Assembly (NCBI RefSeq): GCF_016888335.1
Contig: NZ_JAFEJG010000004.1
Location: 2,776,930 to 2,840,929 of the forward strand
Length of the DNA stretch: 64,000 nt
From: Janibacter endophyticus
Lineage (GTDB): Bacteria > Actinomycetota > Actinomycetes > Actinomycetales > Dermatophilaceae
Direction: 5' to 3'
The position numbers were made by a program, and so were the translations under genes. Numbering within the stretch: the stretch's first letter is position 1; every line of letters begins with the position of its first letter. This document shows, one piece after another, positions 1-8,444 of the stretch. The notes beneath the pieces are model-generated. The model saw nothing but the letters and a program-made list of their open reading frames with translations. It did not search any database and was not told where the DNA came from.

Positions 1-978
1 GTGGGCGCGGGTGCGCACCCGCTCGGGGTCGCTCACGACGACGCGGGCGCCGTCGGGCAGGACGTCGAGGACCGACTCCATGCCGTCGACGAGGGCCGGT
101 GCGAGCGACTCCATGCCCTCGACGGCGTTGCCCTCGGCGACCTTGTGCAGCATGTCGGCGACGCCCGGCAGCTGGGTGGCGAGCTCGGCCGCGCGAGCAC
201 GGACCTCGTCGGTGAGCAGGATCTCGCGGCACGGCGGCGCCCACAGCCGGTCGGCGACGCCGGGCGTGCCCTCGATGCTGCGCTGGTCGGCGACCTTGAA
301 CCACCGGATCGACTCGACGGTGTCGCCGAAGAGCTCGACCCGCACCGGGTGCTCGTCGGTCGGGGGGAAGACGTCGAGGATGCCGCCGCGCACGGCGAAC
401 TCGCCGCGGCGCTGGACGAGGTCGGTGCGCACGTAGGCGGCGGCGACGAGGTCGTCGACGATCTGCTCGAGCGGCCGCTCGTCGCCCACCTCGAGGCTCA
501 CCGGGACGAGCTCGCCGAGGCCCTTGACCATGGGCTGGAGGACCGCACGGACCGAGGCGACGACGACGGCCACCGGACCGTGCTCGGGGTCGTCGACCTC
601 CGGGTGCGCGAGGCGACGCAGGACCGCGAGCCGCCGGCCGACGGTGTCGCTGCGCGGGCTGAGCCGCTCGTGCGGGAGCGTCTCCCAGCTCGGGTAGGTG
701 ACGACCGCGCTCGTCGCGTCGTCCGGTCTGTCGATCAGGCAGCGCAACGCCTCCGCGAGGTCGTCGGCCTCGCGTGCGGTGGCCGTGACGACGAGGAGGG
801 GGGCCACCCCCTTCGCGCCGTCCTCGACGGGCCGGCTGAGCAGGGAGATCAGCGGGGCCCGCAGGCCCGGGGGCACGCTGACGTCCAGCTCGTCGGTGCG
901 GTGGGTGTGGGTGAGCAGCTCGTGGACGACGGGGAGGTCGGCGACGGCTGTGCGCAGGGGGGCCAGGGACTCGCTCAT
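1..978 (-). CDS. mfd: Transcription-repair coupling factor Mfd, N-terminal part (cut by window edge)
   Basis: The minus strand reads an uninterrupted 326-codon frame from ATG at 978 to base 1, where the window ends. It encodes the first quarter of a protein that is about 1,150-1,200 aa in the family. The start MSESLAPLRT, followed by VTATAREADDLAEAL and a segment containing SWETLPHERLSP and RRGEFAVRGGILDVFPP, matches the UvrB-homology module of Mfd. Mfd displaces stalled RNA polymerase and recruits UvrA. The helicase motor and RNA polymerase-interacting domains lie outside the window. The gene is divergent from the TPM-domain gene at 1091. Position near glmU/prs/pth agrees with the mycobacterial order. 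Confidence 0.93.
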   Translation of the reverse strand, partial: MSESLAPLRTAVADLPVVHELLTHTHRTDELDVSVPPGLRAPLISLLSRPVEDGAKGVAPLLVVTATAREADDLAEALRCLIDRPDDATSAVVTYPSWETLPHERLSPRSDTVGRRLAVLRRLAHPEVDDPEHGPVAVVVASVRAVLQPMVKGLGELVPVSLEVGDERPLEQIVDDLVAAAYVRTDLVQRRGEFAVRGGILDVFPPTDEHPVRVELFGDTVESIRWFKVADQRSIEGTPGVADRLWAPPCREILLTDEVRARAAELATQLPGVADMLHKVAEGNAVEGMESLAPALVDGMESVLDVLPDGARVVVSDPERVRTRAH

Positions 979-1090
979 ACAGGGGTCCAGTCTGCCGTAC
1001 CTCGCACCTCCCGTGACGCGCCGCCGTGTGGCAGGGTCAGTCCAGGGGCTGCCGACCGGCGGCACCGTACCGACGAAGGGGTGCCCGCGA

Positions 1091-3139
1091 GTGTCGCGTC
1101 GAGCCGTCACCGTCCGACGATGGTCGGCCGCGTCAGCGGTCGGCCTCGCCACCTGTCTCGCGCCCGCGGCGGCCCACGCCGCGGTCCCGGCCACGCCCCC
1201 TTCGCTCACGTCCGCGCCGGCCACCGAGCCGATGAACCTCCCCGACCAGGTGACCGACGAGACCGGCGTCCTCGGCGACCTCTCGCAGTACGACGAGGCG
1301 CTCGACGAGGCCCGCGCCGCCGGGATCCAGCTCTTCGTCGTCTACGTCGACTCCTTCGACGGCATGGACGGCGCGACCTGGGCGCAGCAGACCTTCGAGG
1401 AGTCCGGCATGGGAGGCGACGACGTGCTCCTCGCCGTCGCCGTGCAGGACCGGCGCTACGGCACCTACGCCATGGAGGAGTCCGGGCTCAGTGCCGAGGA
1501 CGACCAGGGTGTGCGCAGCATGTACATCGAGCCGGCGCTCGGCGACAACGACTGGGGCGGCGCCGTGACGGCCGCCGCGCGCGGCTACGCCGATGCCCTG
1601 AGCGGGGGCGGCCCCGGGAGCAGCGGCGACGGCATCGGCGGCTCCGGGATCCCCGGCTGGCTGCCCGTCGCCGGCCTCGTCGGCATCGGCGGCGCCGGGC
1701 TGCTCCTCGCCCGCGCCGGGCGCAAGGGCCGCTCGGGGGCGGCTCCCGGCCACGGTCCGGCCGGTGCACCCGCCGAGCCGATCGATGCGCTCCGCAGGCG
1801 CGCCGGCACCGCCCTCGTCGACCTCGACAACGCGATCCGGGCCTCCGCCGAGGAGCTGACCTTCGCCCAGGCGCAGTTCGGGCAGCAGGCGACCCAGCGC
1901 TTCCAGCAGACCCTCGAGGCGGCCAGGGCCAAGGCGAGCGAGGCCTTCGGCATCCAGCGCCGGCTCGACGACGCCGAGCGGCTCGGCAACCTCGCCGAGC
2001 CCGAGCAGCGCGCCGGGCTCGAGCGCATCCTCGCGCTCGCCGCAGAGGCCGACACCGCGCTCGACGCCGAGGAGGCCGAGTTCTCCCGGCTGCGCGACCT
2101 GCAGACCCGCGTGCCGCAGATGCTCACCGAGCTCGACGTGCGCGCCGGCGAGGTCGAGCAGCGCCTGCCCGTCGCCGAGCAGGAGCTCGCCGGGCTGCGC
2201 GCCACCCACGCCCCCGAGGCGCTCGTCTCGGTCGGCGACAGCATCGAGCAGGCGCGGCGGCTCGTCGCCTCGGCCCGCGAGCTCGTCACGACCGGCAAGG
2301 AGCACCTCGCCCAGGGCGACAACCGGCCCGCGGCCGTCGCTGCCGCGCGGGCCGCCGAGGACGCCCTCGGCCAGGCGAGCGACGCCCTCGACCACGTCAG
2401 CGGGGCCAAGGCGATGCTCGCCGACGCGACCGGGCACCTCGACCGGGCGCTCGCCTCGATCTCCGCGGACGTCGCCGACGTCGAGCGGCTCGGCGCCACC
2501 GACCAGCTGACGACGACCGCGCTCGGCGCGGCCCGGGTCGCCATCGAGCAGGGCACCCGCGCCCGCTCCGGCGGTGACCCGCTCGCGGCGCTGTCCGCCC
2601 TCGAGCGGGCCGAGCACGACCTCGACGCCGCGCTCGCCCCGCACCGCGAGGCCGACGAGACCCGGCGGCGGGCCGCCGACCGGGTCGGCCGGCGGATGGC
2701 GACCGTCCGTGCCCGGCTCGAGTCGATCCAGGGGACGATCTCGCGCAACCGCGGCGCCGTCGCCTACGAGGCCCGCACCGACATCGACCAGGCGCTCGAG
2801 CTCTACAACCAGGCTGCCCAGATCGCCGGCAGCGACCCCGACCGCGCCGAGCAGCTGCTCACCGAGGCCGAGGCCCTCGGCGAGCGGGCACTCTCCAAGG
2901 CCCAGCGAGACGTCGACCAGTGGCAGGGGCGTGGGGGCGGCTTCGGCGGTGGCTACGGCGGCGGTCGCAGCGGCGGTGTCGACGTCGGCTCCGTCATCCT
3001 CGGCGGCATCCTCACCGGCGGCTTCGGCGGGGGCGGCCGCGGGGGCGGCTGGGGCGGCAGCTCCGGCGGCTTCGGCGGTGGTTTCGGTGGGGGCGGCTTC
3101 GGCGGCGGAGGCGGCTTCGGCGGAGGTGGCCGCTTCTGA
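1091..3139 (+). CDS. Secreted/membrane TPM-domain (DUF477) protein with glycine-rich tail
   Basis: This is a 682-aa protein. GTG at 1091 is chosen because it follows a GAAGGGG Shine-Dalgarno-like stretch (1075-1081) and begins a clear Sec signal peptide (SRRAVTVRR, hydrophobic core, AHA cleavage region near residue 30). A TPM domain follows at about residues 45-170, then a hydrophobic segment (GWLPVAGLVGIGGAGLLLA) that probably anchors it. A long alanine/glutamate-rich helical region with coiled-coil character runs from about 230 to 600, and the C-terminus is almost pure Gly/Phe/Ser. TPM proteins have roles in membrane-protein turnover or acid phosphatase activity; the role here is unknown. 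The pspA homologue starts 126 bp downstream on the same strand, which suggests a joint envelope-stress function. Confidence 0.85.
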   Translation: MSRRAVTVRRWSAASAVGLATCLAPAAAHAAVPATPPSLTSAPATEPMNLPDQVTDETGVLGDLSQYDEALDEARAAGIQLFVVYVDSFDGMDGATWAQQTFEESGMGGDDVLLAVAVQDRRYGTYAMEESGLSAEDDQGVRSMYIEPALGDNDWGGAVTAAARGYADALSGGGPGSSGDGIGGSGIPGWLPVAGLVGIGGAGLLLARAGRKGRSGAAPGHGPAGAPAEPIDALRRRAGTALVDLDNAIRASAEELTFAQAQFGQQATQRFQQTLEAARAKASEAFGIQRRLDDAERLGNLAEPEQRAGLERILALAAEADTALDAEEAEFSRLRDLQTRVPQMLTELDVRAGEVEQRLPVAEQELAGLRATHAPEALVSVGDSIEQARRLVASARELVTTGKEHLAQGDNRPAAVAAARAAEDALGQASDALDHVSGAKAMLADATGHLDRALASISADVADVERLGATDQLTTTALGAARVAIEQGTRARSGGDPLAALSALERAEHDLDAALAPHREADETRRRAADRVGRRMATVRARLESIQGTISRNRGAVAYEARTDIDQALELYNQAAQIAGSDPDRAEQLLTEAEALGERALSKAQRDVDQWQGRGGGFGGGYGGGRSGGVDVGSVILGGILTGGFGGGGRGGGWGGSSGGFGGGFGGGGFGGGGGFGGGGRF

Positions 3140-3265
3140 CACCCCGACCTCCCCCCTCACACCCCCCTTCGCCCCTCCCCCCTTCTCGCACGAGCCAAGG
3201 CTCGTACCCACCGACCGCAGCACTCCCCTTCGCACCACCGACCACCATCGAACGGAAGGCCCACG

Positions 3266-3982
3266 ATGACCCAGAAGCAGACCCTCCTCGGCCGCGTCGC
3301 CCAGCTGGCGAAGGCCAACATCAACTCCCTCCTCGACCGCGCCGAGGACCCCGAGAAGATGCTCGACCAGCTGGTCCGCGACTACACGAACTCCATCGCC
3401 GAGGCCGAGGAGGCGGTCGCCCAGACGATCGCCAACACGCGCCTGGCCGAGGCCGACCTCGAGGAGGACCGCAAGGCCGCCACCGAGTGGGGCAGCAAGG
3501 CCGCCGCGGCCTCCCGCAAGGCCGAGGAGCTGCGCGGCGGTGGTGACGCCGCCGGCGCCGACAAGTTCGACAACCTCGCCCGGGTCGCGCTCCAGCGCCA
3601 GATCCAGTTCGAGGGCGAGGCCCGCGACGCCGAGCCCCGCATCGCCGCGCAGAACGCGACGGTCGAGCAGCTCAAGGGCGGCCTGACCCAGATGCGCACC
3701 AAGCTCGAGGACCTCAAGAGCCGCCGCGACCAGCTGATCGCGCGCGCCCGCTCGGCCGAGGCCCAGGAGAAGGTCCAGGGCGCGATCCGCTCGATCGACG
3801 TCATGGACCCGACGAGCGAGCTCGGCCGCTTCGAGGACAAGATCAAGCACCAGGAGGCGATGGTCAAGGGTCGCGCCGAGGCACAGGCGACGACGATCGA
3901 GGACCAGTTCGCCGAGCTCGAGGACCACAGCCACGACGCCGAGATCGAGGCCCGGCTCCAGCAGCTCAAGGACGGCGCCTGA
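3266..3982 (+). CDS. pspA: PspA/IM30-family envelope stress protein
   Basis: This 238-aa protein is predicted to be almost entirely alpha-helical. It begins MTQKQTLLGRVAQLAKANIN, has the family motif DRAEDPEKMLDQLVRDYT at about residues 22-39, and continues as long coiled coils. PspA/Vipp1 proteins are ESCRT-III-like and polymerise on damaged cytoplasmic membrane. A GGAAGG ribosome-binding site lies 7 bp before the ATG. It follows the TPM-domain gene on the same strand. A perfect 15-bp inverted repeat ends the unit at 4004-4044. Confidence 0.9.
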   Translation: MTQKQTLLGRVAQLAKANINSLLDRAEDPEKMLDQLVRDYTNSIAEAEEAVAQTIANTRLAEADLEEDRKAATEWGSKAAAASRKAEELRGGGDAAGADKFDNLARVALQRQIQFEGEARDAEPRIAAQNATVEQLKGGLTQMRTKLEDLKSRRDQLIARARSAEAQEKVQGAIRSIDVMDPTSELGRFEDKIKHQEAMVKGRAEAQATTIEDQFAELEDHSHDAEIEARLQQLKDGA

Positions 3983-4003
3983 CGCGCAACCGCTCCACCC
4001 GTT

Positions 4004-4044
4004 CGAGGTGATCCACGCCGATGACGTCCGCGTGGATCACCTCG
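4004..4044. terminator. Bidirectional hairpin between pspA and pth
   Basis: Perfect 15-bp inverted repeat: cgaggtgatccacgc at 4004-4018 and its complement at 4030-4044, with an 11-base loop. It lies 22 bp after the pspA stop and 15 bp after the end of the convergent pth gene, so it can serve both. No U-tract is present, which is usual for high-GC actinobacterial terminators. Confidence 0.8.
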
Positions 4045-4058
4045 ACGCATGTCAGGGG

Positions 4059-4658
4059 TCAGGGGGCTGGCGCGTGGACGACCTGCTGGGCGTCCGTCAG
4101 ACCCCGGTGGATCAGCAGCTCCACGGCGTCCGCGGCACCGTCGAGGAGGAAGGGCAGCTCCTCCCGCTCTGTCTTGGCGAAGTCCTTGAGCACGAAGTCC
4201 GCGACGTCCATGCGTCCCGGCGGACGACCGATGCCGACGCGCACCCGGTGGTAGTCCTTCGTCCCGAGGCTCGAGCTGATCGAACGCAGCCCGTTGTGCC
4301 CGCCCTCACCGCCACCACGCTTGAGCCGCACCTCGGCGAAGGGGATGTCGAGCTCGTCGTGGACGACGACGAGGTGGTCGAGGTCGACGGAGAAGAACGA
4401 GGCGAGCGCCTTGGTCTGGCCGCCGGCGACGTTCATGTACGACGTCGGCGTCGCGATGATCACGCGGGGGCCGAGCCCGCCCCCGGGAGGGGCGAGCCGG
4501 ACCGACTCGGCGCGGGCACCCGACTTGTGGGCCCGGAGCGTCGCCCCGGCACGGCGGGCCATCTCGTCGACGACCATCGCGCCCACGTTGTGCCGGTTGC
4601 CGGCGTACCGGGGGCCGGGGTTGCCCAGGCCGACGACCAGCCACGTCTCATCGCTCAC
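4059..4658 (-). CDS. pth: Peptidyl-tRNA hydrolase
   Basis: This 199-aa protein hydrolyses the ester bond of peptidyl-tRNA released from ribosomes. The start region [26 protein letters not shown] carries the GLGNPG and NRHNVG motifs, including the catalytic His. KPTSYMN-like (TPTSYMN), HDELD and [12 protein letters not shown] are also present. The GTG at 4658 is preferred over an upstream frame extension because the family starts just before this motif. It also sits 8 bases after a TAGAGT -10 box (4667-4672), as expected for a leaderless mRNA. It lies downstream of rplY, the usual actinobacterial neighbour, but a strong hairpin separates the two. Confidence 0.95.
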   Translation of the reverse strand: MSDETWLVVGLGNPGPRYAGNRHNVGAMVVDEMARRAGATLRAHKSGARAESVRLAPPGGGLGPRVIIATPTSYMNVAGGQTKALASFFSVDLDHLVVVHDELDIPFAEVRLKRGGGEGGHNGLRSISSSLGTKDYHRVRVGIGRPPGRMDVADFVLKDFAKTEREELPFLLDGAADAVELLIHRGLTDAQQVVHAPAP

Positions 4659-4666
4659 GGGGCGCC

Positions 4667-4672
4667 ACTCTA
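4667..4672 (-). promoter_or_regulatory. -10 box for leaderless pth transcript
   Basis: The minus strand reads TAGAGT (TANNNT consensus) ending 8 bases before the GTG start codon of pth. This spacing puts the transcription start at or next to the start codon. No ribosome-binding site is visible. Confidence 0.5.
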
Positions 4673-4717
4673 GATCGGGGGGCTCGTCTGCGGGCGCGGG
4701 GCTCGCCCACGGCATGA

Positions 4718-4753
4718 CGAAGGGGTCCGCACCAGCTGGTGCGGACCCCTTCG
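4718..4753 (-). terminator. Perfect 36-base palindrome ending rplY
   Basis: A fully self-complementary stretch with arms 4718-4735 and 4736-4753. It folds as a 16-bp stem with an AGCT tip. It lies 28 bp downstream of the rplY stop. The outer 8 bp of each arm is the CGAAGGGG/CCCCTTCG octamer that recurs throughout the window. Confidence 0.88.
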
Positions 4754-4781
4754 GTGTGAGCCTGGGTGCGGCGGGAGGAGG

Positions 4782-5483
4782 TCAGTCCTCCTTGTTGCCG
4801 TCCTCCGGGGACTCCATCGGGGCGTCGCCCTCGGCGAGCTGCTTGTCGCTCGGGGCGCCCTCGGCGGCGTCGTCCCCAGACTCGTCGTGCTCGATGCCCG
4901 CCTCGGCCTCGGCCTCGGCGAGCTCGGCCTCGAGGGCCTCGGCGGAGATCTGCTCGGTGATGTTGACGACGAGGGTCTCGCCGTCGGTGACGAGCGTGGC
5001 GCCCTCGGGCATCTCGACCTGCGAGGCGAGGATCTGGGTGCCGGCCTGGAGGCCATCGACGGAGACGGTGACCGCCTCAGGGAGGTTCGTGACGTCGGCC
5101 TCGACCTCGAGGGTCTGGGAGTCGACGGTGACGACGGTCTCCGGGCCGGCCTCGCCCTCGACGTGGACGGCGACGTCGACGGTGACCTTCTCGCCGCGCT
5201 TCACGACGACGAGGTCGACGTGCTCGATGACCGGCTTGATCATGTGGCGCTGGACGTCCTTGGCGAGCGCGAGCTGCTCGTCGCCGTCGACGACGATCGT
5301 CAGGAGCGCGTTGCTGTGCTTGAGCGCCATCATCGTGTCGTGGCCGGGGAGGGTGATGTGGACCGGCTCGGTGCCGTGGCCGTACATCACGGCGGGGATC
5401 TTGTGCTCGCGGCGGATGCGGCGGGCCGCGCCCTTGCCGAACTCGGTGCGGGTCTGCGCCTCAAGGCGGATGTCGTCGGACAT
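4782..5483 (-). CDS. rplY: 50S ribosomal protein bL25 (CTC form)
   Basis: This 233-aa protein is the long CTC form: an N-terminal 5S-rRNA-binding bL25 domain (about residues 1-95, with GKGAARRIRR and IPAVMYGHG) and a C-terminal TL5/CTC beta domain (about 100-190). It ends in an acidic tail rich in Glu/Ala/Asp. It binds 5S rRNA in the central protuberance of the large subunit. An AGAGGAG ribosome-binding site precedes the ATG. The gene ends at a 36-base palindromic terminator. Confidence 0.95.
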   Translation of the reverse strand: MSDDIRLEAQTRTEFGKGAARRIRREHKIPAVMYGHGTEPVHITLPGHDTMMALKHSNALLTIVVDGDEQLALAKDVQRHMIKPVIEHVDLVVVKRGEKVTVDVAVHVEGEAGPETVVTVDSQTLEVEADVTNLPEAVTVSVDGLQAGTQILASQVEMPEGATLVTDGETLVVNITEQISAEALEAELAEAEAEAGIEHDESGDDAAEGAPSDKQLAEGDAPMESPEDGNKED

Positions 5484-5690
5484 GCGGGGGGCTCCTCTGA
5501 TCTGGGTGACCCGCCGGCAAGGACAGGTCGTCGTGGTCTGGTCGTCGTGGTGCGGTGGGCCTCGACGCGGGGCGCGGCGCGGTCACGATGGACCGGACCG
5601 TCAGGTCGCGGAGTCCACCGCGTCGATCACGGACTGCTGCGACTGTGCAGCGTCCCTCGCCGAGGCAACTTGTCGATCTTAGGCCAGGGC

Positions 5691-6731
5691 TCAGGCCTGG
5701 ACCAAACCCGCGTGCTCGGCGTCGCCCGACCCGGCCGGCCCGGTCTCGGCGATCGACGCGTGCGGCCCACCGCCCCCTTCGTCCTGGGCCGGCTCCCCGA
5801 GGCGGACCGCGACGACGCCCGCGAGGATCGCCGCTCCGCCGAGCAGCTGGACCGGGGTGAGGGCCTGCCCGACGAGCACCCAGGCGAAGACGACCGCGAA
5901 GAGGACCTCGCTCAGGCCGACGAAGGAGGCGACCGTGGGCCCGAGGATGCGGGCGGCGCCGATGCCGGTGACGTACGCGAGCGCTGCCGCGACGAGGGCG
6001 AGCTCGGCGACGGCGACCCACCAGGGGGCGGCCCAGCCGGCGAGGTCGACCTGCTGGGTCGTGGCCGTCATGGGCATGAGTCGCAGCAGCGCGGCGACGC
6101 CGAGGCTGAGCGCGCCGACGACGAGCCCGATCCCGGCGAAGGCGATCGGCGGCAGAGAGTCGTCCTGGTCGTCGGCGGAGAGGAGGAAGAAGACCATGAG
6201 ACCGACCGCGGCGAGCAGGCCCCACATGACGCCGACGAGGTCGACCTTCGCGCCGGAGGTGACGTCGAGGACGAGGACGAGCCCGATGACGGCGGCGACG
6301 ACCCCGAGCGAGGTCAGCCGGGAGGGCCGACGGCCGTGCCGGGCCCAGACCCAGCCGACGATGAGGACGGGGGCGAGGTACTCGAGGAGCAGCGCGACGC
6401 CGACCGAGAGGTGGTTGACCGCGTTGAAGTAGAAGAGCTGGCAGCCGGCGATCGCACACGTGCCGTAGGCGACGACCTTGCCGATGTTGGGCCGCAGGCG
6501 GTCCCAGCAGCCGCGCATCGCGAGCAGGGTGGGGACGAGCATGACGAGGGCCGCGGTGCTGATCCGGGCCGTCACGACCGCGCCCGGCGACCAGCCGGCC
6601 TCCATGAGGGCCTTGCCGAAGGTCCCGCTGGAGCCGAAGGTCGCGGCGGAGACGAGGGCGAGGGCCAGGCCCACGACGAAGGGGGCGGAGGCTGCGGTCC
6701 TCGTGGGCATGGCGGGCTGTCCTGTCGTCAT
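5691..6731 (-). CDS. EamA-family (DMT superfamily) transporter
   Basis: This 346-aa integral membrane protein has ten predicted hydrophobic segments arranged as two EamA repeats, about residues 17-150 and 165-315. The substrate cannot be read from sequence; family members export metabolites, amino acids or nucleosides. ATG 6731 is used; an alternative ATG 21 bp downstream (MPTRTAAS) is possible. It is divergent from the CGNR zinc-finger regulator gene with 55 bp between the start codons, an arrangement that suggests the neighbour controls it. Confidence 0.85.
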   Translation of the reverse strand: MTTGQPAMPTRTAASAPFVVGLALALVSAATFGSSGTFGKALMEAGWSPGAVVTARISTAALVMLVPTLLAMRGCWDRLRPNIGKVVAYGTCAIAGCQLFYFNAVNHLSVGVALLLEYLAPVLIVGWVWARHGRRPSRLTSLGVVAAVIGLVLVLDVTSGAKVDLVGVMWGLLAAVGLMVFFLLSADDQDDSLPPIAFAGIGLVVGALSLGVAALLRLMPMTATTQQVDLAGWAAPWWVAVAELALVAAALAYVTGIGAARILGPTVASFVGLSEVLFAVVFAWVLVGQALTPVQLLGGAAILAGVVAVRLGEPAQDEGGGGPHASIAETGPAGSGDAEHAGLVQA

Positions 6732-6786
6732 CAGTCAACTATGGTGTTGGTCATGACGGTATCCGGGGACAACGTCAGGAGTCAAC

Positions 6787-7356
6787 GTGGCCTTTGCCCA
6801 TGACACAAACGACGCGCTGCGGGGCGCTGCGGCACTGGTCAACACCGCGGTCGGGGCCCACCCCGACTCCGACGGCGACACCCTGACGACGACGGAGCAG
6901 CTGGAGGCCTTCCTCGGTGAGTGGGCATGGACCGGACGGGTCGACGGCGACGAACGCGAGCTCGAGGAGGTCCGGTCGCTGCGGCCGCGGCTGCGGGCGC
7001 TCTGGGAGGCCGGCACCGAGGAGGAGTGCGTCGAGCTCGTCAACGACCTGCTGCGCACCGGCGCCGCCCTCCCCCAGCTCGTCGACCACGACGGCTACGG
7101 GTGGCACGTCCACGCGACCGAGCCGGACGCGCCGCTGGCCCGCCGGATGCAGGTCGAGGCGGCCATGGGCTTCGTCGACGTGCTGCGCTCGGGCGAGCGC
7201 AGCCGGCTGCGGGTCTGCGAGGCCGACGACTGCGACGACGTGCTCGTCGACCTCTCCCGCAACCGGAGCAAGCGCTACTGCGAGGGCGGCTGCGGCAACC
7301 GGCTGGCCGCCGCGGCCTATCGCGCCCGGCAGGACGGTGCCACGCTGGAGCCATGA
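6787..7356 (+). CDS. CGNR zinc-finger (ABATE-domain) putative transcriptional regulator
   Basis: This 189-aa protein has an N-terminal ABATE-like stress-responsive domain (about residues 1-130). A C-terminal CGNR zinc finger at about 140-185 carries the Cys pairs in LRVCEADDCDDVLVD and RYCEGGCGNRLAAAAYR. The family is predicted to bind DNA through this finger. The GTG start has an AGGAG ribosome-binding site 5 bases upstream (6777-6781). It faces away from the EamA transporter gene and probably regulates it; this link is inferred from gene order only. Confidence 0.85.
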   Translation: MAFAHDTNDALRGAAALVNTAVGAHPDSDGDTLTTTEQLEAFLGEWAWTGRVDGDERELEEVRSLRPRLRALWEAGTEEECVELVNDLLRTGAALPQLVDHDGYGWHVHATEPDAPLARRMQVEAAMGFVDVLRSGERSRLRVCEADDCDDVLVDLSRNRSKRYCEGGCGNRLAAAAYRARQDGATLEP

Positions 7357-7413
7357 CGACGGCGGCTGAGCGCCCTGCCCCGCGGCCCGCTCGCCTCCGC
7401 TGAGAAGGGGTGG

Positions 7414-8412
7414 TCAGGCGCGGCCGCCGAAGAGGCTCGTCACCGAGCCGTCCTCGAAGACCTCGTGGATCGCGGCCGAGATGAGCGGGGCGATCGAGAG
7501 GACGGTCAGCCCGTCGAAGTGCTGGTCCTCGCGCAGCGGCAGCGTGTTGGTCACGATGATCTCCTCGGCGGAGCAGGCCTCCATCCGCTCGATCGCGGGG
7601 CCGGAGAAGATCGCGTGCGTCGCGGCGATGACCACGCCGGCTGCGCCCTCGGCCATGATCGCGTCCGCGGCCTTGGTGATCGTGCCCGCGGTGTCGATCA
7701 TGTCGTCGACGAGGATGCACATGCGGCCCTCGACCTCACCGACGACCCGGTTGGCCGCCGACTCGTTGGGGCGGTTGATGTCACGGGTCTTGTGGATGAA
7801 CGCCAGCGGCACACCACCGAGGTGCGCCGACCACTGCTCGGCCACCTTGATCCGGCCGGCGTCCGGCGAGACGACCGCGAGCTCACGGTCGCCGTACTTC
7901 TCCTTGACGTAGTCGGCGAGGAGCGGGCGGGCCATGAGGTGGTCGACCGGACCGTCGAAGAAGCCCTGGATCTGGTCGGTGTGCAGGTCGACGACGATGA
8001 GGCGGTCGGCGCCGGCCGTCGCGAAGAGGTCGGCGATGAGTCGCGCCGAGATCGGCTCGCGGCCGCGGTGCTTCTTGTCCTGGCGCGCGTAGCCGTAGAA
8101 GGGCATGACGACGGTGATCCGCTTGGCCGAGGCCCGCTTCAGCGCGTCGATCATGATGAGGTGCTCGACGATCGCCTCGTTGATCGGTGCGGTGTGGCTC
8201 TGGATGACGAACGCGTCGGAGCCGCGGACGGACTCCTCGTAGCGCACGTAGATCTCGCCGTTGGCGAAGTCGTAGGCGCTCGTCGGCACGAGCTGCGTGC
8301 CGAGGTCCTCGGCGACCTCCTCGGCGAGCGCGGGGTGCGCCCGGCCGGAGAAGACCATGAGGTTCTTCTTGGTCTTCTTGGAGATGCTGGTGCGGGGTCC
8401 CTTGTGGCCCAT
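7414..8412 (-). CDS. prs: Ribose-phosphate pyrophosphokinase (PRPP synthetase)
   Basis: This 332-aa protein makes PRPP from ribose 5-phosphate and ATP for nucleotide, His and Trp synthesis. Signature elements visible are FYGYARQDKK, VVDLHTDQIQGFFD (Mg/ATP-binding) and the PRPP loop CILVDDMIDTAGT near residue 235. The N-terminus has a short basic extension (MGHKGPRTSISKKTKKN) before the conserved MVFSGRAHP, as in other actinobacteria. It follows glmU by 32 bp on the same strand, matching the conserved glmU-prs operon. Confidence 0.96.
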   Translation of the reverse strand: MGHKGPRTSISKKTKKNLMVFSGRAHPALAEEVAEDLGTQLVPTSAYDFANGEIYVRYEESVRGSDAFVIQSHTAPINEAIVEHLIMIDALKRASAKRITVVMPFYGYARQDKKHRGREPISARLIADLFATAGADRLIVVDLHTDQIQGFFDGPVDHLMARPLLADYVKEKYGDRELAVVSPDAGRIKVAEQWSAHLGGVPLAFIHKTRDINRPNESAANRVVGEVEGRMCILVDDMIDTAGTITKAADAIMAEGAAGVVIAATHAIFSGPAIERMEACSAEEIIVTNTLPLREDQHFDGLTVLSIAPLISAAIHEVFEDGSVTSLFGGRA

Positions 8413-8444
8413 GGTGTCCTTCGGTCGTCGTGGCGGCGGGGTGG

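Noticed and set aside
5484-5690. Possible small gene or RNA between rplY and the EamA gene
   Set aside because: No frame with plausible start and composition, and only a weak 5-bp hairpin is visible. It most likely holds the rplY promoter and leader.
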